From Ciona savignyi (Eukaryota; Chordata; Ascidiacea; Phlebobranchia; Cionidae), in contig CH001983.1 in the NCBI GenBank assembly GCA_000149265.1, positions 97,691 through 161,690 of the forward strand: a stretch of 64,000 bases of DNA, in the 5' to 3' direction. Numbering within the stretch: position 1 is the stretch's first letter; each line of letters starts with the position of its first letter. Under the pieces are notes generated by a model. It ran no database searches, was not told the DNA's origin, and saw only the letters and a program-made list of their open reading frames with translations. Below are positions 53,901 to 63,952 of the stretch, piece after piece. The translations under genes and the position numbers were made by a program.

Positions 53901-54200
53901 CCCCGTGAAGTTCCACCCCCCACTCGTTACGACGAGGAATACGAACAGCAGTTGCTTCATCTTGAATTAGACCTCTTGGAAAAAGATCGAATTATTGAAG
54001 CCGAGCTGCAACGCGAAATGTCCATGATGCGTCCAACCTACAACACCCGGCCGCCGAGACCGTGGCCGAGAGGCCCCGCACCAGCCCGCTCCCCTCACCC
54101 ACCACCAGGCAGGTCCCCGCGCGCCCAGCAGCAGCGTATGTACCGCCCCAACCGCCCTCCTCGCCCAATGAGGGGCAGCCGCCCCCGGATGTGGTATTGA
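44958..54200 (+). CDS. RPRD2: RPRD2 homologue, CID-domain reader of the Pol II C-terminal domain
   Basis: Eleven exons fit one 998-residue frame: 44958-45111, 45320-45449, 46224-46377, 46918-47044, 48553-48728, 49468-49652, 50174-50261, 50744-50875, a proposed 7-nt microexon 51243-51249, 51362-52361 and 53357-54200. Residues about 1-130 are a CID domain (DSIPMLSLWIIHHKAHHK, LYLCNDVIQNCRRKN, VMKIWAKRGVF). Residues about 150-260 match the RPRD coiled-coil region of vertebrate RPRD2 (VDVSSTEAIKKLK, GGEKFSREFEES, YYHAQYHEAKIVVN), ending in SPSADAPSP. A Ser/Pro-rich middle and a Pro/Arg-rich tail ending RPRMWY follow, parallel to the vertebrate ending. RPRD proteins bind phosphorylated Pol II CTD and help recruit a CTD phosphatase. 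Intron 5 spans a 100-N gap. The microexon join is the least certain part; all other joins keep phase with ordinary splice sites. Confidence 0.92.
45541..45775 (+). repeat. Dispersed repeat, copies of families B and GGGGCAGGGTTA joined
   Basis: Positions 45541-45612 match 33058-33146 (CTGGTCCCGGTGGCTACC, then TAATGTAATG). Positions 45650-45775 match 2780-2885 and 56920-57045 (TTTAGGGCAGGGTTAGAATT). Both halves lie side by side here, so they may be parts of one element. In RPRD2 intron 2. Confidence 0.55.
46635..46832. mobile_element. Non-autonomous hAT element in RPRD2 intron 3
   Basis: Terminal inverted repeats TAGGGGTTAGCAACCTGTGG and, reversed, CAGGGGTCGGCAACCTTTTG. Flanks TAATAGAT and TAATGAGT could be a decayed 8-bp duplication. 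198 bp, no ORF. Confidence 0.7.
47907..48006. other. Assembly gap, exactly 100 N
   Basis: A round-number N run in RPRD2 intron 5, next to a high-GC repeat. It is a placeholder gap of unknown true length. Exons on both sides keep the reading frame. Confidence 0.99.
48007..48195. mobile_element. Right part of a hAT-type repeat cut by the gap
   Basis: The end, read in reverse, is CAGGGGTGGGCAACATACGG followed by CCCGCGGGCCGGGTCGGGCC, a typical hAT-MITE terminus. Its left terminus would be in or beyond the N run. Confidence 0.55.
48729..49045. repeat. Minisatellite directly after the RPRD2 exon 5 donor
   Basis: About ten variants of GTTAAAACTGGTCAATGTAA followed by CTAGTAAT, unit about 28 bp. 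It begins within about 10 bp of the exon 5 5' splice site. Several units contain AATGTAAGT, a good donor-like sequence. Confidence 0.85.
49150..49330 (+). pseudogene. Decayed duplicate of RPRD2 exon 6 and its 5' flank
   Basis: Positions 49279-49325 (after CCCAG: GCATACTAGAATTTCGAGGG, then ACAGGTTAAGAAGATGAAAA) repeat the start of exon 6 at 49468 (GCATACCAGAATTTCGAGGG). The flank before it also repeats (a TATGGGGCAAC or TATGAGGCAAC segment, then ACCTGATA, then TTTTTATCTT). The copy has an in-frame TAG at its second full codon change (CAG to TAG), and the rest of the exon is gone. About 180-bp tandem duplication. Confidence 0.8.
50315..50470 (+). repeat. Tandem repeat of acceptor-like TTTTGTTACAG units in RPRD2 intron 7
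   Basis: Six to seven units of about 21 bp, GTGTGTTTTGTTACAGAATG and variants (TTTTACAG, TTGCAG). Each contains a pyrimidine tract plus CAG, and the run lies about 55 bp after the exon 7 donor. Confidence 0.85.
51243..51249 (+). other. Proposed 7-nt microexon of RPRD2 (AAGAACA)
   Basis: Flanked by TTTTTTCGCAG on the left and GTAAGT on the right. Joined to exon 8 (phase 0) and the large exon at 51362 it encodes K-N-T and restores the long frame that exon 8 alone cannot reach. Vertebrate RPRD2 has VMKNT followed by a Pro/Ser-rich stretch at this place, and the join here reads ENMKNTVMTPAR. Confidence 0.6.
52413..53236 (+). repeat. SINE-derived minisatellite in RPRD2 intron 10
   Basis: About sixteen units of 48-49 bp with the core GCGCGAGGTAATCTGACGAT and TGCCCGTGTGATAACACTC. 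The unit is a slice of the local SINE body (compare GAGCGCGAGGTGATCTGACG at 36955). Some units are truncated (52807-52830 and 52886-52910). Fills most of the intron. Confidence 0.92.
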
Positions 54201-54376
54201 ACGGGGGATTTGATAGATATGGTAAGAAACGAACGCTCACACCAGGAAATTGTAAATAATCGGCCTATCACCAGTAAGTCTAATGCATGACCATCGAATG
54301 AAGTTTAAAGGTTCGACATTAATTAGATTTAACTGTTGTAGTTATTTTAATTGTTCATAGCATTTTTTGGGGGGTA

Positions 54377-54382
54377 AATAAA
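54377..54382 (+). promoter_or_regulatory. Candidate poly(A) signal of RPRD2
   Basis: AATAAA 177 bp after the stop codon, following a G-run. Sequence match only. Confidence 0.45.
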
Positions 54383-56285
54383 TCCCATTTAAGGGTGTTA
54401 ATAGAGAAAAGAAAGAAACAAGCAGAAGGGTCGGTTTTGTTCCTACACCTAGGTGCTGCTGATGTTTTTGTAAATATCTGTTTTGTTACGCGTTTGTTTC
54501 GTTTTTTTTCTCAGATATAATCGCAACCCGATTGTACATACCGAAACATACATGTACTCGTACCCGTGCTCTCCGTTTTAAACACCAGGTCAGAAAAAAA
54601 GTGATCAGAACCATTTATTAGCATATATTTAAGTATACGCATACATACGTCCTTCATCAGTTAGTGTATTAAAGTTGTTTTTTTTAACTGGGTTAGAGGC
54701 TATTTATCAGAAAATTTGATTTGTCCTGTTCTACATAAGAAATTCCACAAGATTCAGATCTGAAGATGCAACGTTTCTATTATAACTGAAGAATTCATCG
54801 TTTCCAGCACATATTTTGTTTTAACTCTGTTTAACGAAGCTCTTTCGCTATCTTCACCCGTTTCTCTTCTACCAGTTTTATATTTCATTTTAGTAAGGCA
54901 GGATCTACGCATCCAAATGCTTGCTTTTAAATGTTATGACGTGCTCATTGATCCAAGTTTCCTTAGTGCGGAAAAGGTCATGTTACAGTTGAATTTATTT
55001 TTTGTCAAGCTTTACAGGTTTAGTTTTTTGTTTTTGCTTCAAAAATCACTTCTAGTTGATATGGCCAAGGACCAGTGGCAATAAAACGGCAAAACGGCAG
55101 TCGTTCTAGCACTTCGCCGAAAAATAAATGTTAAACAGTTTTAGAAAATGAACGGGACTCGGTCGTAAAACCCAAATATAAAAAGTACAAAATTGAAAGA
55201 TCGAATATGCGGGTCATGGCTATGCTGCTTAGAAAGCTCTGGTCAACAAACGATCGCATATAAATGGATACAAAATTGCGTAAGCACATTCGAACAGTCG
55301 TGTTTTTATGTTTGGTTTAGGTTTGCCAGATTGCACATTTGATTTCCGAATGGTTACTTCGTAAGGGTTGACACTGTTCTTCTTGGGTCTGTGTCCTACT
55401 ACACAATTACGCGCTGAATGTACCCCAATTCACAATCTTGGAGGTCGCCAGTCAAAAGTTTTCTTAGGTTTCGGTTTATTTTGCGATTTGTGGAGATTTT
55501 ATAAAATTATGGCAATCTTTTTGAAATCTCAGCTTTTCGTATTACTCATTTTTAAATAACATGAAATAAACTAAATGCCACAGCTTCACATTCGAACAAG
55601 TTGCTGGCACGAAAATCCAAACGAATGATAAAAAGTTCTTGGGTGATGCAATGATTATAAAAAATATTAATATATCTTTTTATAATCGTTAAATGATGAA
55701 ATAAAATATCAGATTTGGTTAAACACCGCGAGTCAATGTACAAATATTTAAATAGAGCGCAATAAGTTTTACATTTTTTCCTTGTTTACTAATCCATTAA
55801 TGTAGAAGGGAATTTCTTCACTTGTGTTAATAAAACCTGTAGCATCGGCATGATGAAACATTTTATCAGACTTTGTTGAAGTATAATATCTATGATTAAA
55901 CTCGCGCAATGTTCAGTCATGCGTAAATGTAGAAACGTATTTGATAGTAAAGCTTGCCTACAGGCGAAGTAGTTAAGGTAATGAATTTTGAAAAAGATGT
56001 ATTTATACTGTTATCAACGGCGTAAATTTTGTGGTAATCAGTTTTTTTTGTTATTATGGGATAACGGGAAGACGAATTTTACGTGTTTTGTGTTATATAC
56101 TATGAAGTTATGCGGCGTTTTGCTTTATACTGTTGACGTTAACAGACATAGCCCATAGGTTTATTACAATACAACATTTTGTAGACCCAAGTATTTGTGC
56201 TCCTATCTGCTCAGGTTTATCTGGTGAAGTAGTCTGATAAGTTTACGAAACATTTGACAATGTATGCATATGCACGCACACTTAT

Positions 56286-56572
56286 CTGATTGATTAGCTC
56301 AGTGGGATAGTATGTTGTCTTTCAGCCGAAGGGTTGCAGATTCGAAACTGGTTGCAAGAAATTTCGTTGTTTTTTTGGTCAAGTTACTTAATGGATATTG
56401 CCCGAACCCAGTGAAACGGGTTCTACCAAATTAAAGAAACATCTGATTCATACACAACACATTGTAATGCTGAGTCAACCCGAGATTGGTTGCGAGGTAA
56501 TCTGACCATAGACAAGTGTTAAAGCCCCTTGAGTTTTTTCATTCGCGGGAATAAACATATATATCCTATTCT
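56286..56572 (+). repeat. tRNA-SINE copy with well preserved promoter boxes
   Basis: TTAGCTCAGTGGGATAGTAT is a clear A-box region and GCAGATTCGAAACTGGTTGC a B-box region, more tRNA-like than the other copies. The body is collinear with 36748-37045 and the tail is TATATATCCTATTC. Confidence 0.85.
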
Positions 56573-56919
56573 ACCTTGTGACATGATCACTTTTATCGTA
56601 GAAACACCCTGCTTCATCCTTTTGCAACAAGTATATTGGTTTATAACATGTATTCATACATTTAGAACTTATAATTTCTCATAAACATTTGACACACTTT
56701 TATACCAGCTACTGAACAAACATAAATAACAAAAATACGAAAACGTGTTGTAGTTTTTGTACAACCCACTGGTATTATCTTGGTTGGCAAAAACATTGGT
56801 GAAGTGCTTTATTTAATAAAGTGCCATGACCAAATACTAGAACATTTATTGTTACAGACATGACCCAATAGATTACCACCTTACCAAAAGGGGGTAACTG
56901 AAAGGAGGAAATGAGTAAA

Positions 56920-57045
56920 TTGCACACTAAAATGAGTATTAGGAGATTAAGGTCTGGTTTAAATTTAAAATTAGTTCTGAGGTTGACATTAATGTTCGGG
57001 GCAGGGTTAAAATTTGTGTCCCCACTTTTAGTGAGCAATTATCCT
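56920..57045 (+). repeat. Dispersed repeat, copy 3 of the GGGGCAGGGTTAAAATT family
   Basis: GTTCGGGGCAGGGTTAAAAT then CCCCACTTTTAGTGAGCAAT, parallel to 2780-2885 and 45650-45775. Confidence 0.55.
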
Positions 57046-57332
57046 TTCTCTCATGGTATTGCTCCAACACAAGTGTTTAAACATCTAGAATTCAGTCACA
57101 GTAACCAAATAACACGTCCTCGCAAATATCTATACTCGTTTATGACTTACCAGGAAGATTTTTATTGATAATTGTCTTTTTCTTAGTTGTAGGTAAAGGT
57201 GTAGGCTATTAAAATAACAATTTTTATTTCAATCTAATGCATGCTCGCTAACTGTATATCAAAGACTCTAATCGGATTCCAAAGAAACACTATTCAAAGG
57301 GTGTGTAATACTGAAGTTTTATTTATGCAGAA

Positions 57333-59450
57333 ATGAATTCTGATTTTATTAATCGTTTAAAATTAACTGTTGACGATTTTGCCAAACTTGATCGGCATTT
57401 CCAAAACGTCAGTTATTGCTGTGGCCATATCCCAACAGAAGTGGATAATACGCTTTTAGTAAAACTACAGTCTTGCTCAGTAGATTCGAATATATATCCA
57501 CATTTGGTTCGTTGGCTGAAGCACATAGCTGTTCTGCACAAAGATAGGTTTCCTCGCACTGAAAAGGTTACTTTTGTGCAACTATTTTGTTTAAGTCCAA
57601 CTTAAGATTTTAAGATAGTGATCTTTGTCTATTCGAAATGCCAAGGACAATAAAACATGTGCTATAGCCACTACTATGTACTTGCTATCAGTAACAAGTG
57701 CTATTGTATGTTTTTGTACACAGAGAAGGGCACATTGCTTTGTTTTTGTTTAACCATTGATCTACTGAAGTCAAAAAAACAAGTCGGTTTGCGAGAGGAC
57801 ACAAGTGGCTAGTTTCAATCCTGCCACCTTACTGCTGACAAATTGTTGTTGCAAGAGTACTAAAAAAAACACACTAATACTAAAAACATTAACAATCGTA
57901 AAACAACACTTATAGGCTACCGGTACTAAATACATTAATAATAAAAACATGAGTATCAATACTAAAAACAAATGCACTAATACTTAAAACACTTTGCACT
58001 CCCTACTTATTACATTAACAACAATCTTAAAAACATTACTACCAATTCTAAAAACATTAACACTTATACTTAAAACATTATTACTACCGTAATACTAATA
58101 ATATTAGCAGTAAAACAACCGTATCATATGCATGTGATGTGCATTCTGTAAATCAAGGATTTTTCATGATTTAGTATAATGTTCATTTTTCAGCTTTCAT
58201 CACATATTAGCTCTCCTGGTTATAAAATGGAAGAAGCCAATAAAGAAAATTCCAAACCGAAGCCACAAAAGAAACAGAAGCAACCAAAAGGTTCTTAATT
58301 CCGTGATATCAATTATATTTGGTCTTTGATCTTCCAAAGTTTGGCAACCTACCTACAGTGGAAAGAATCTTAGTGTCTGTCAGTCAGTAAAATGTGACAT
58401 ACCTGCACTTTAGAATCAGAATGTACAAGTCTTATTTTATTCACTATTTTAGGGTTTGGTTGGTTAGTTTTAATACGATGTTCAAAGGGTCTGGGTAACA
58501 GTGATCAAAGTTATCTAGGTTTTAAGTTTAGGCATTAAATTTTTTGCGTTTTAGTATTGAAAATTGAATAGCTGTATTGAAAATTGAATAGCATTAAAAG
58601 TGCACACAATTTTAAATTTACTCGGATAAGCTATTACTCTGTAGTAGTCTGTATTAAGTAATTAAGTATAGGTAGGCAATAAATGCTAATTAAACACTAT
58701 GTATAGTGTAAGCAGATAAAGTAATGCTAGTCAATAGTGCTTTATTCAGCATTACTGGTATGGTATCTATTTGAGAAAGGAACTTTTGGTCTAATGAAGT
58801 ATATGATCTTAATACTAATTTTCATGTGGTCCATACAGGTAAGGGGGATGCTGGTAGTAATACCGGTGTTAAGGAGATGAACCCATGGCCGGCTTATATC
58901 AATGAGAGACTTGAGCTGTATGACAGACTAAAGGTAGAAGCAGCGGCTGAGCTAAAAGGTTTGTGACCAAAGTTTGTGTTTTTTTAAAGTGATTACTGTA
59001 TTATAAACACCAAATGCTTAATTGATAAAGCACCTTTACCGTTGATTATTTTTAATGAAAACTTTTAAACTAAAGAAATTGGAAAATGTTTCAAAATAAG
59101 ATCACAATGAAATATGCATCATTTTGTGTATTGTAATTACTTTTTACAAAGTCCTGAAAGTGGAAATGTAAATCAGTTTGCATACTGTGAATTGGAAATG
59201 GAAGACCCGAAAATGAAGAATTTTAATGATCAAACCAATTATCACCACAGCAGTAATATATTCGCAAAGGCAGTGATATATGTGTATATTTGGAAGTTAT
59301 GTACACCAAAATTGTAGGCAAAAAATTTACCTTTTATTCAGAAAAACAGGAAAATTGTTCTGTCCCCATAAAAGTGACGCTGCCTGACGGGAAAGTTGTT
59401 GAAGGAAATTCATGGCGCACCACACCATATGAAGTAGCGCAAGGAATCAG
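57333..59450 (+). CDS. TARS1: Threonyl-tRNA synthetase N-terminal part with EF1B-type GST-C-like domain; catalytic part missing
   Basis: Four exons join in frame: 57333-57566, 58194-58290, 58839-58958 and 59318-59450. Exon 1 (78 residues) resembles the GST-C-like N-terminus of eEF1B and of some synthetases: [20 protein letters not shown], then [20 protein letters not shown]. Exon 2 gives [14 protein letters not shown] and a Lys-rich linker, parallel to the start of vertebrate cytosolic ThrRS. Exon 3 gives [20 protein letters not shown], matching its NPWPEYIYTRLEMYNILK. Exon 4 opens the TGS domain ([20 protein letters not shown], then YEVAQGI) and stops at a phase-2 donor. The next ThrRS residues (rest of TGS, editing, catalytic and anticodon-binding domains) were not found to the window end. 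Instead an opposite-strand gene occupies the space. An acceptor-like TTTATGCAG lies 2 bp before the ATG, so a 5'-UTR intron or trans-splicing is likely. Confidence 0.82.
57830..58110. repeat. Degenerate tandem repeat of ACTAAAAACATTAACA units
   Basis: About twelve variants of (T)ACTAAAAACATTAACAA with period 20-25 bp, in intron 1 of the ThrRS-like gene. Confidence 0.65.
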
Positions 59451-59716
59451 GTTTTGGATGCCTTGTTTTCTCATATTTTCGTAATAAGTACATTTTTACA
59501 TAAACATTGTAAATACTGATATTTCCGACTGCAGCCGATACTAGACTAAGCATTGTCTCATTTGCATTTTATAGTAGTGGTTTTAAGCAATGTATGTACA
59601 ACGATTCAGCCCAGGCATAGCTTTCAATAAACTGGTAATAGGTTAATAAAAACAATAATTCTTCAAATTGAGAGATCTTTAAAACATGGTCATATCTTAT
59701 AAATACACATCTTGCT

Positions 59717-62700
59717 TCATAGCTGTATTGTGTCATCCTCTTTACCCTTTTCTGTTTGTGTATCAGTCAAATCCATCTTGGTTGCGGGTTCCTTTACCAC
59801 AGAACTTGTTTCTTCACCTGAGATCTTTAAATTACCATTAGGTGCAGCAGCATAGATGTAATTTGTATTTCTTTCTATATCAGTATCAGTTAAATCGCTG
59901 TCCATGCTTATTTTTTCATCCTCTTCTTTCACATTGTCTCTATCTATTTCATCGTGTTTCGAATCATTATCGGATTCTAAGTGATTTTCAGGAATGTTTT
60001 CCTCCTTTCTATCTGCGACGTCTTTAGCTTCTTCAGTGCTTCGACCTTCGTTTTCTGTTAAGTCATCTTCTGTTAGTACATCGTCATCATCTTCAACTAT
60101 CATTTCTTCCGCTTCGGCTGATAGTGCATATGAATAATCAAGAAGAGCAGAATCTACATCTTCATTCTGCTTGTCCATTGCATTTCCAATCAAATCGTTA
60201 TCACTCCCCGTTACTTGATCAGCTAACCTTTCGTAGCCATCAGCTATACCCGAAATTTCCTTGCCATCAACAGGTCCGTTACTTTTCAAAGGTAAGGCAT
60301 ATGAATAATCCGAAAGAACAGATTTCTTCTGCTTCTCCAACACAGCATCCATGGGAGCAGTAGCATTGATACCATCCTCTTCATCATTTGTAGCTGCTTC
60401 TGTCGTGTTTTTACCTGCTTCTGCAATTTCTATTTCATTACTACCGTCCACGGCTTCAAGAGCATATGAGTAATCCTTGTCTTCTACCACCGGTTTCTCT
60501 TTCTTTTTCACCAAAGCAGTGGCACCAATATCCGGTTCCACTGTTTGAATATCACCCTCCTCCGGGCCATCGATTTGAATATACCCCGTGTCATTACGAA
60601 CGCAATTTGGTTTGGGCTCCTCATAAGAAAGTACAGTATGCGGCTTGGGAGTCTCATAAGTCAGTACGTACTCAGTCGGGCTTTTAGGTTTATCATAAGG
60701 AAGTGTATCTGTCGCCGATCCTTCAATGTCGGGGTTTTTCATGGGCACGTATGAACCCTCCCTATTATTTCGCTGTAAGCTCTCCACTTTTTTTTGGAGC
60801 TCGTTTGCGATGTCAGTAGTGAGTGATGTGGAGGGTTGAAACGACTCCCCCACATATTCCTCATCTGAATCATCGAACACAGGGTGAGCTGTACTTGGCT
60901 GTATCTGTGGGGCAACCAACGCAGTGTTGGGTCGGACCTCGACACTTGGTTTGGTGAAATTTGTTTCTTCGTATCCAGGCACATCGCCAAGCTGTTGCTC
61001 AATCGATGGCGACGATAGTTTTTTAACTGGTGTCTTTGTTCCTATAGAATCAGATATGACTTTAACATCATTCACAATGCTTAACACAATCAGATATTAC
61101 TTTTACTTAATGTCTTACAGTATTATAAATTTCTTTGACAATTTGCTTAATCACTTTGACATCTAGTGCATAACAGAATGATATAAAACTTTGCCAAAAT
61201 GTCTAATAGAATCCTATATTGCTTTAAAACATTGCTTAACAGAATCAGATATTACTTTGACTTAACATTTGACATGTTGCAAAAATTCAAGTTACACGAC
61301 TAATTTATAAGTTTTTACCTTTTATCCCTGTGGAAGTGGATGGTTCTGCACTTGCTGCATCATTATTATCCAGATAGGTTTCGTTGTATGGTGGTTGAGA
61401 TTCTACTTTGGCGAGCTTAGCTAATCGTTCGGTTTCCTTCTTTCTTTCTTCATGCACCCTCTGAAGGCGGGAGTGTAAAAGATTTTAGAGAATTAGAGTA
61501 GTAATAGCTTTTTTCTTTTAATTTAAACCATAAGATTTCGAAAACAAGGTGTTGTGAAAGTTTACGCTCACTTTTTTGTACAGCTGAAGAAATAACGTTT
61601 GGTTAAAGCTTAAAATAAAAAATGAATAAATCTAGCTTAAAGGTGCTCACAGGATTTTATTCTTACAGGATAACAGATAACTAAAAAAATTTTTGGCGAA
61701 ACAATATTGTACCAAATTCAAGTTTAATCCGAACTTTATTGTATTGTGACAAACTATACCAAAATTGATACCTGTTCCTCCATTATTTCAGCAACTTTAA
61801 TTGACTCGTATATCGGGTCTACTGGTAGGGGAAGGTTTCTTCTTAATGTTTGTGGTTGTTCAGGTTCTGGGGTGAAATTTGGAATTTTGTTCTTACACCA
61901 CTTTGTTGGTTAGCACAACAAACAGGACATTTTAATGGTGGTTGAATCGAAACTAGATGGTTGGTACCTGGACTAAGTTGCTGAAAGGATGTTGCCTGAT
62001 TTAATTTAATTAATGCATTGAGCAAAAACAGCAACAGTGTCTGCATTATATTCAACACGCTTCCATAGCTTTGAAAACCCAACAGTAGGCGCATATGTAT
62101 TTCTACTTTGTCAATGTGATGTCGGCCTATACATTCCCTTCACAAAGCTATATTTCACATATATTCAACATTATTTATTATGTGCACCAACACTGGCCTG
62201 TGTGATAACACCATTTAAACCACCCTCCCCAATGATTAACAAGAGTATCCTATCCTATATAGTAACAAGAGTATCCTATCCTATAAGTTAAAGCCCATTT
62301 AGTGATGTTGTATGTATCTTACCCGTCTGCAAGATCTGGGAATAGCCTGGCCGAGCTGACATATCCTCATTAGAATTTGCCAATACAAGTCGAGGCGCAG
62401 GTTGTGGAGCTTGCACTATATTTGTTGAAATGCAGTGTTAAGTAGTTGTACATTGGGTTGTTGTCTTAGGTGTAAATGTGTAAACTTGTTGTTTTGATAG
62501 TAGTGCTAGAGTACATCGATATATAATGGTAACCTTGGTGAGAATATCTTTATATTTTCTACCAATAAATCCTATAAATCCAAACAACATTGTCACCTTC
62601 AGTGGAATAAGGGTTATTTTCTTTCGGGAGTGTGTTGGGTTGGTTGCTTTTTAGCGCTGGTTGATACGGGGATGATGCACCTGTACAGTTTCGGGTTTTT

Positions 62701-63952
62701 AGGTTTATTTCTCAATCTTTGCTTCCTAGTGAACTTACCATATTGTGGACTGACAGTGCCGGCTGGCATAGTGGTTGACATGCCGGTTGCCATGGAAGTT
62801 GCTGGAACAGGGCTGGTTGGAGTTGTCACGTTCGCAGTTTGCCCAGGTTGATGCGAAACAGTAGCGTTAGGAGTTTGTCCGGTCGGTAAATGCATCTAAA
62901 ACAGGTGAAGGCAGAACTGTTAAAACGACTTGGTCTATTTCAAATTGTGCAAATGTTTAATATAATTATTGAAACATAAGATATTACATATCTTGGTCAT
63001 AAAAGCAGTAGGTTAAAGCCATTAGTACTTACATGATCTTCAAATACTGGATTGTGCATTCCACCTGGGCTCCTAATTTGTGGAAACAAATGGATTATTA
63101 AATGGTTCTTATATATTATAATATATTTCAACCTGATATCAAGTTAGTGGAACATTTTCTTATTATTTATTGCAAGTTATAAATGGGGATGTTCTCGTTT
63201 TCTACTGGACAAAAAACAATATAGTTTCCACTACAGAATATTTGTCTGTTTATTCTACATACATTTTATTCCAATTGTTACACCACATTTTTTCACAGTT
63301 AATATCATTTTAATTTTTTTTATAGGTAATCTAATTTCGATAGTTTGTTTGAATTACAATACCACCATATTTCTTTTGATCAAAATAACAGTTCGCACCA
63401 TATCATATTATAATTATAAACTATTTAAAATTTGCTATTATCCACCTGCCGTCTTGAATTCTTGCTTCTTTCTTTGCCCTCCTTCGTGCATATTTGACCA
63501 ATGATGAGTCCCAAAATACCGCAGTAGAAATCACCAGTGAAATAACCAGGGCTGTACCTCCCACTGTTGAAATTAACAATATTAAAATCCCACCAGAATT
63601 TAAAATGTTATCTTGGTATAATTTTAATTTGTATATTCAACTTAAATGTATTTAAATTATATTTATAAATTTGCAACTTTTATTATACTTTTGATATATT
63701 GATTTATTGTTGTTTAAATATATATTTGCTCCGTTGAATTTACTTAAGGGATAATGAAGAAGTATCTACCTTTTGGGTAAGCATGGGTAAGAATAGTAAG
63801 CAACTTTAGGTTGACTGTTTGCTATAAAAATTATTACAATAAAAATCATGCGAGTTTTTTTATTATAACTTTTTGGTGTAGACATTGAATTTATAATGAC
63901 AACACTTACCTGCACCCAAGCTAATGTAGAAAATATCAACCGTGGTAGACAT
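59717..63952 (-). CDS. Unrecognised single-pass membrane protein with tyrosine-motif acidic tail, 670 residues
   Basis: Eight minus-strand exons join in frame: 63952-63910, 63563-63446, 63072-63033, 62895-62739, 62415-62323, 61866-61772, 61460-61319 and 61041-59717. All have GT/AG borders and matching phases. The start is MSTTVDIFYISLGAVGG; residues about 8-32 are one hydrophobic helix, followed at once by a basic cluster (KYARRRAKKEAR). That predicts a tiny outside N-terminus and a cytoplasmic tail of about 635 residues. The tail has a Thr/Pro-rich part, NPVFEDH, then an acidic part with repeated tyrosine motifs: DYSYAL three times, Y(E/D)xPKP-type three times, SYVPMKNP (a YxxM form) and GYIQIDG. 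I do not recognise the family. The plan (short ectodomain, one helix, many tail tyrosines) resembles transmembrane adaptors in outline only. It is convergent with the ThrRS-like gene, whose last found exon ends 267 bp away. Confidence 0.72.
62195..62285 (+). repeat. tRNA-SINE tail fragment
   Basis: CCTGTGTGATAACACCATTT then AAGAGTATCCTATCCTATAT in two copies, matching the SINE 3' end. In an intron of the membrane-protein gene. Confidence 0.55.

Larger units (their letters stand above)
54201..57332. other. Intergenic region, RPRD2 to ThrRS-like gene
   Basis: No gene seen. It begins with the RPRD2 3' UTR and contains a full SINE (56286-56572) and a copy of a dispersed repeat (about 56920-57045). 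Short open frames near 55368 and 57000 have no motif. Confidence 0.55.

Noticed and set aside
56286-56360. tRNA-like sequence with A and B boxes
   Set aside because: It continues into the SINE body and has no complete cloverleaf, so it is a SINE head and not a tRNA gene.
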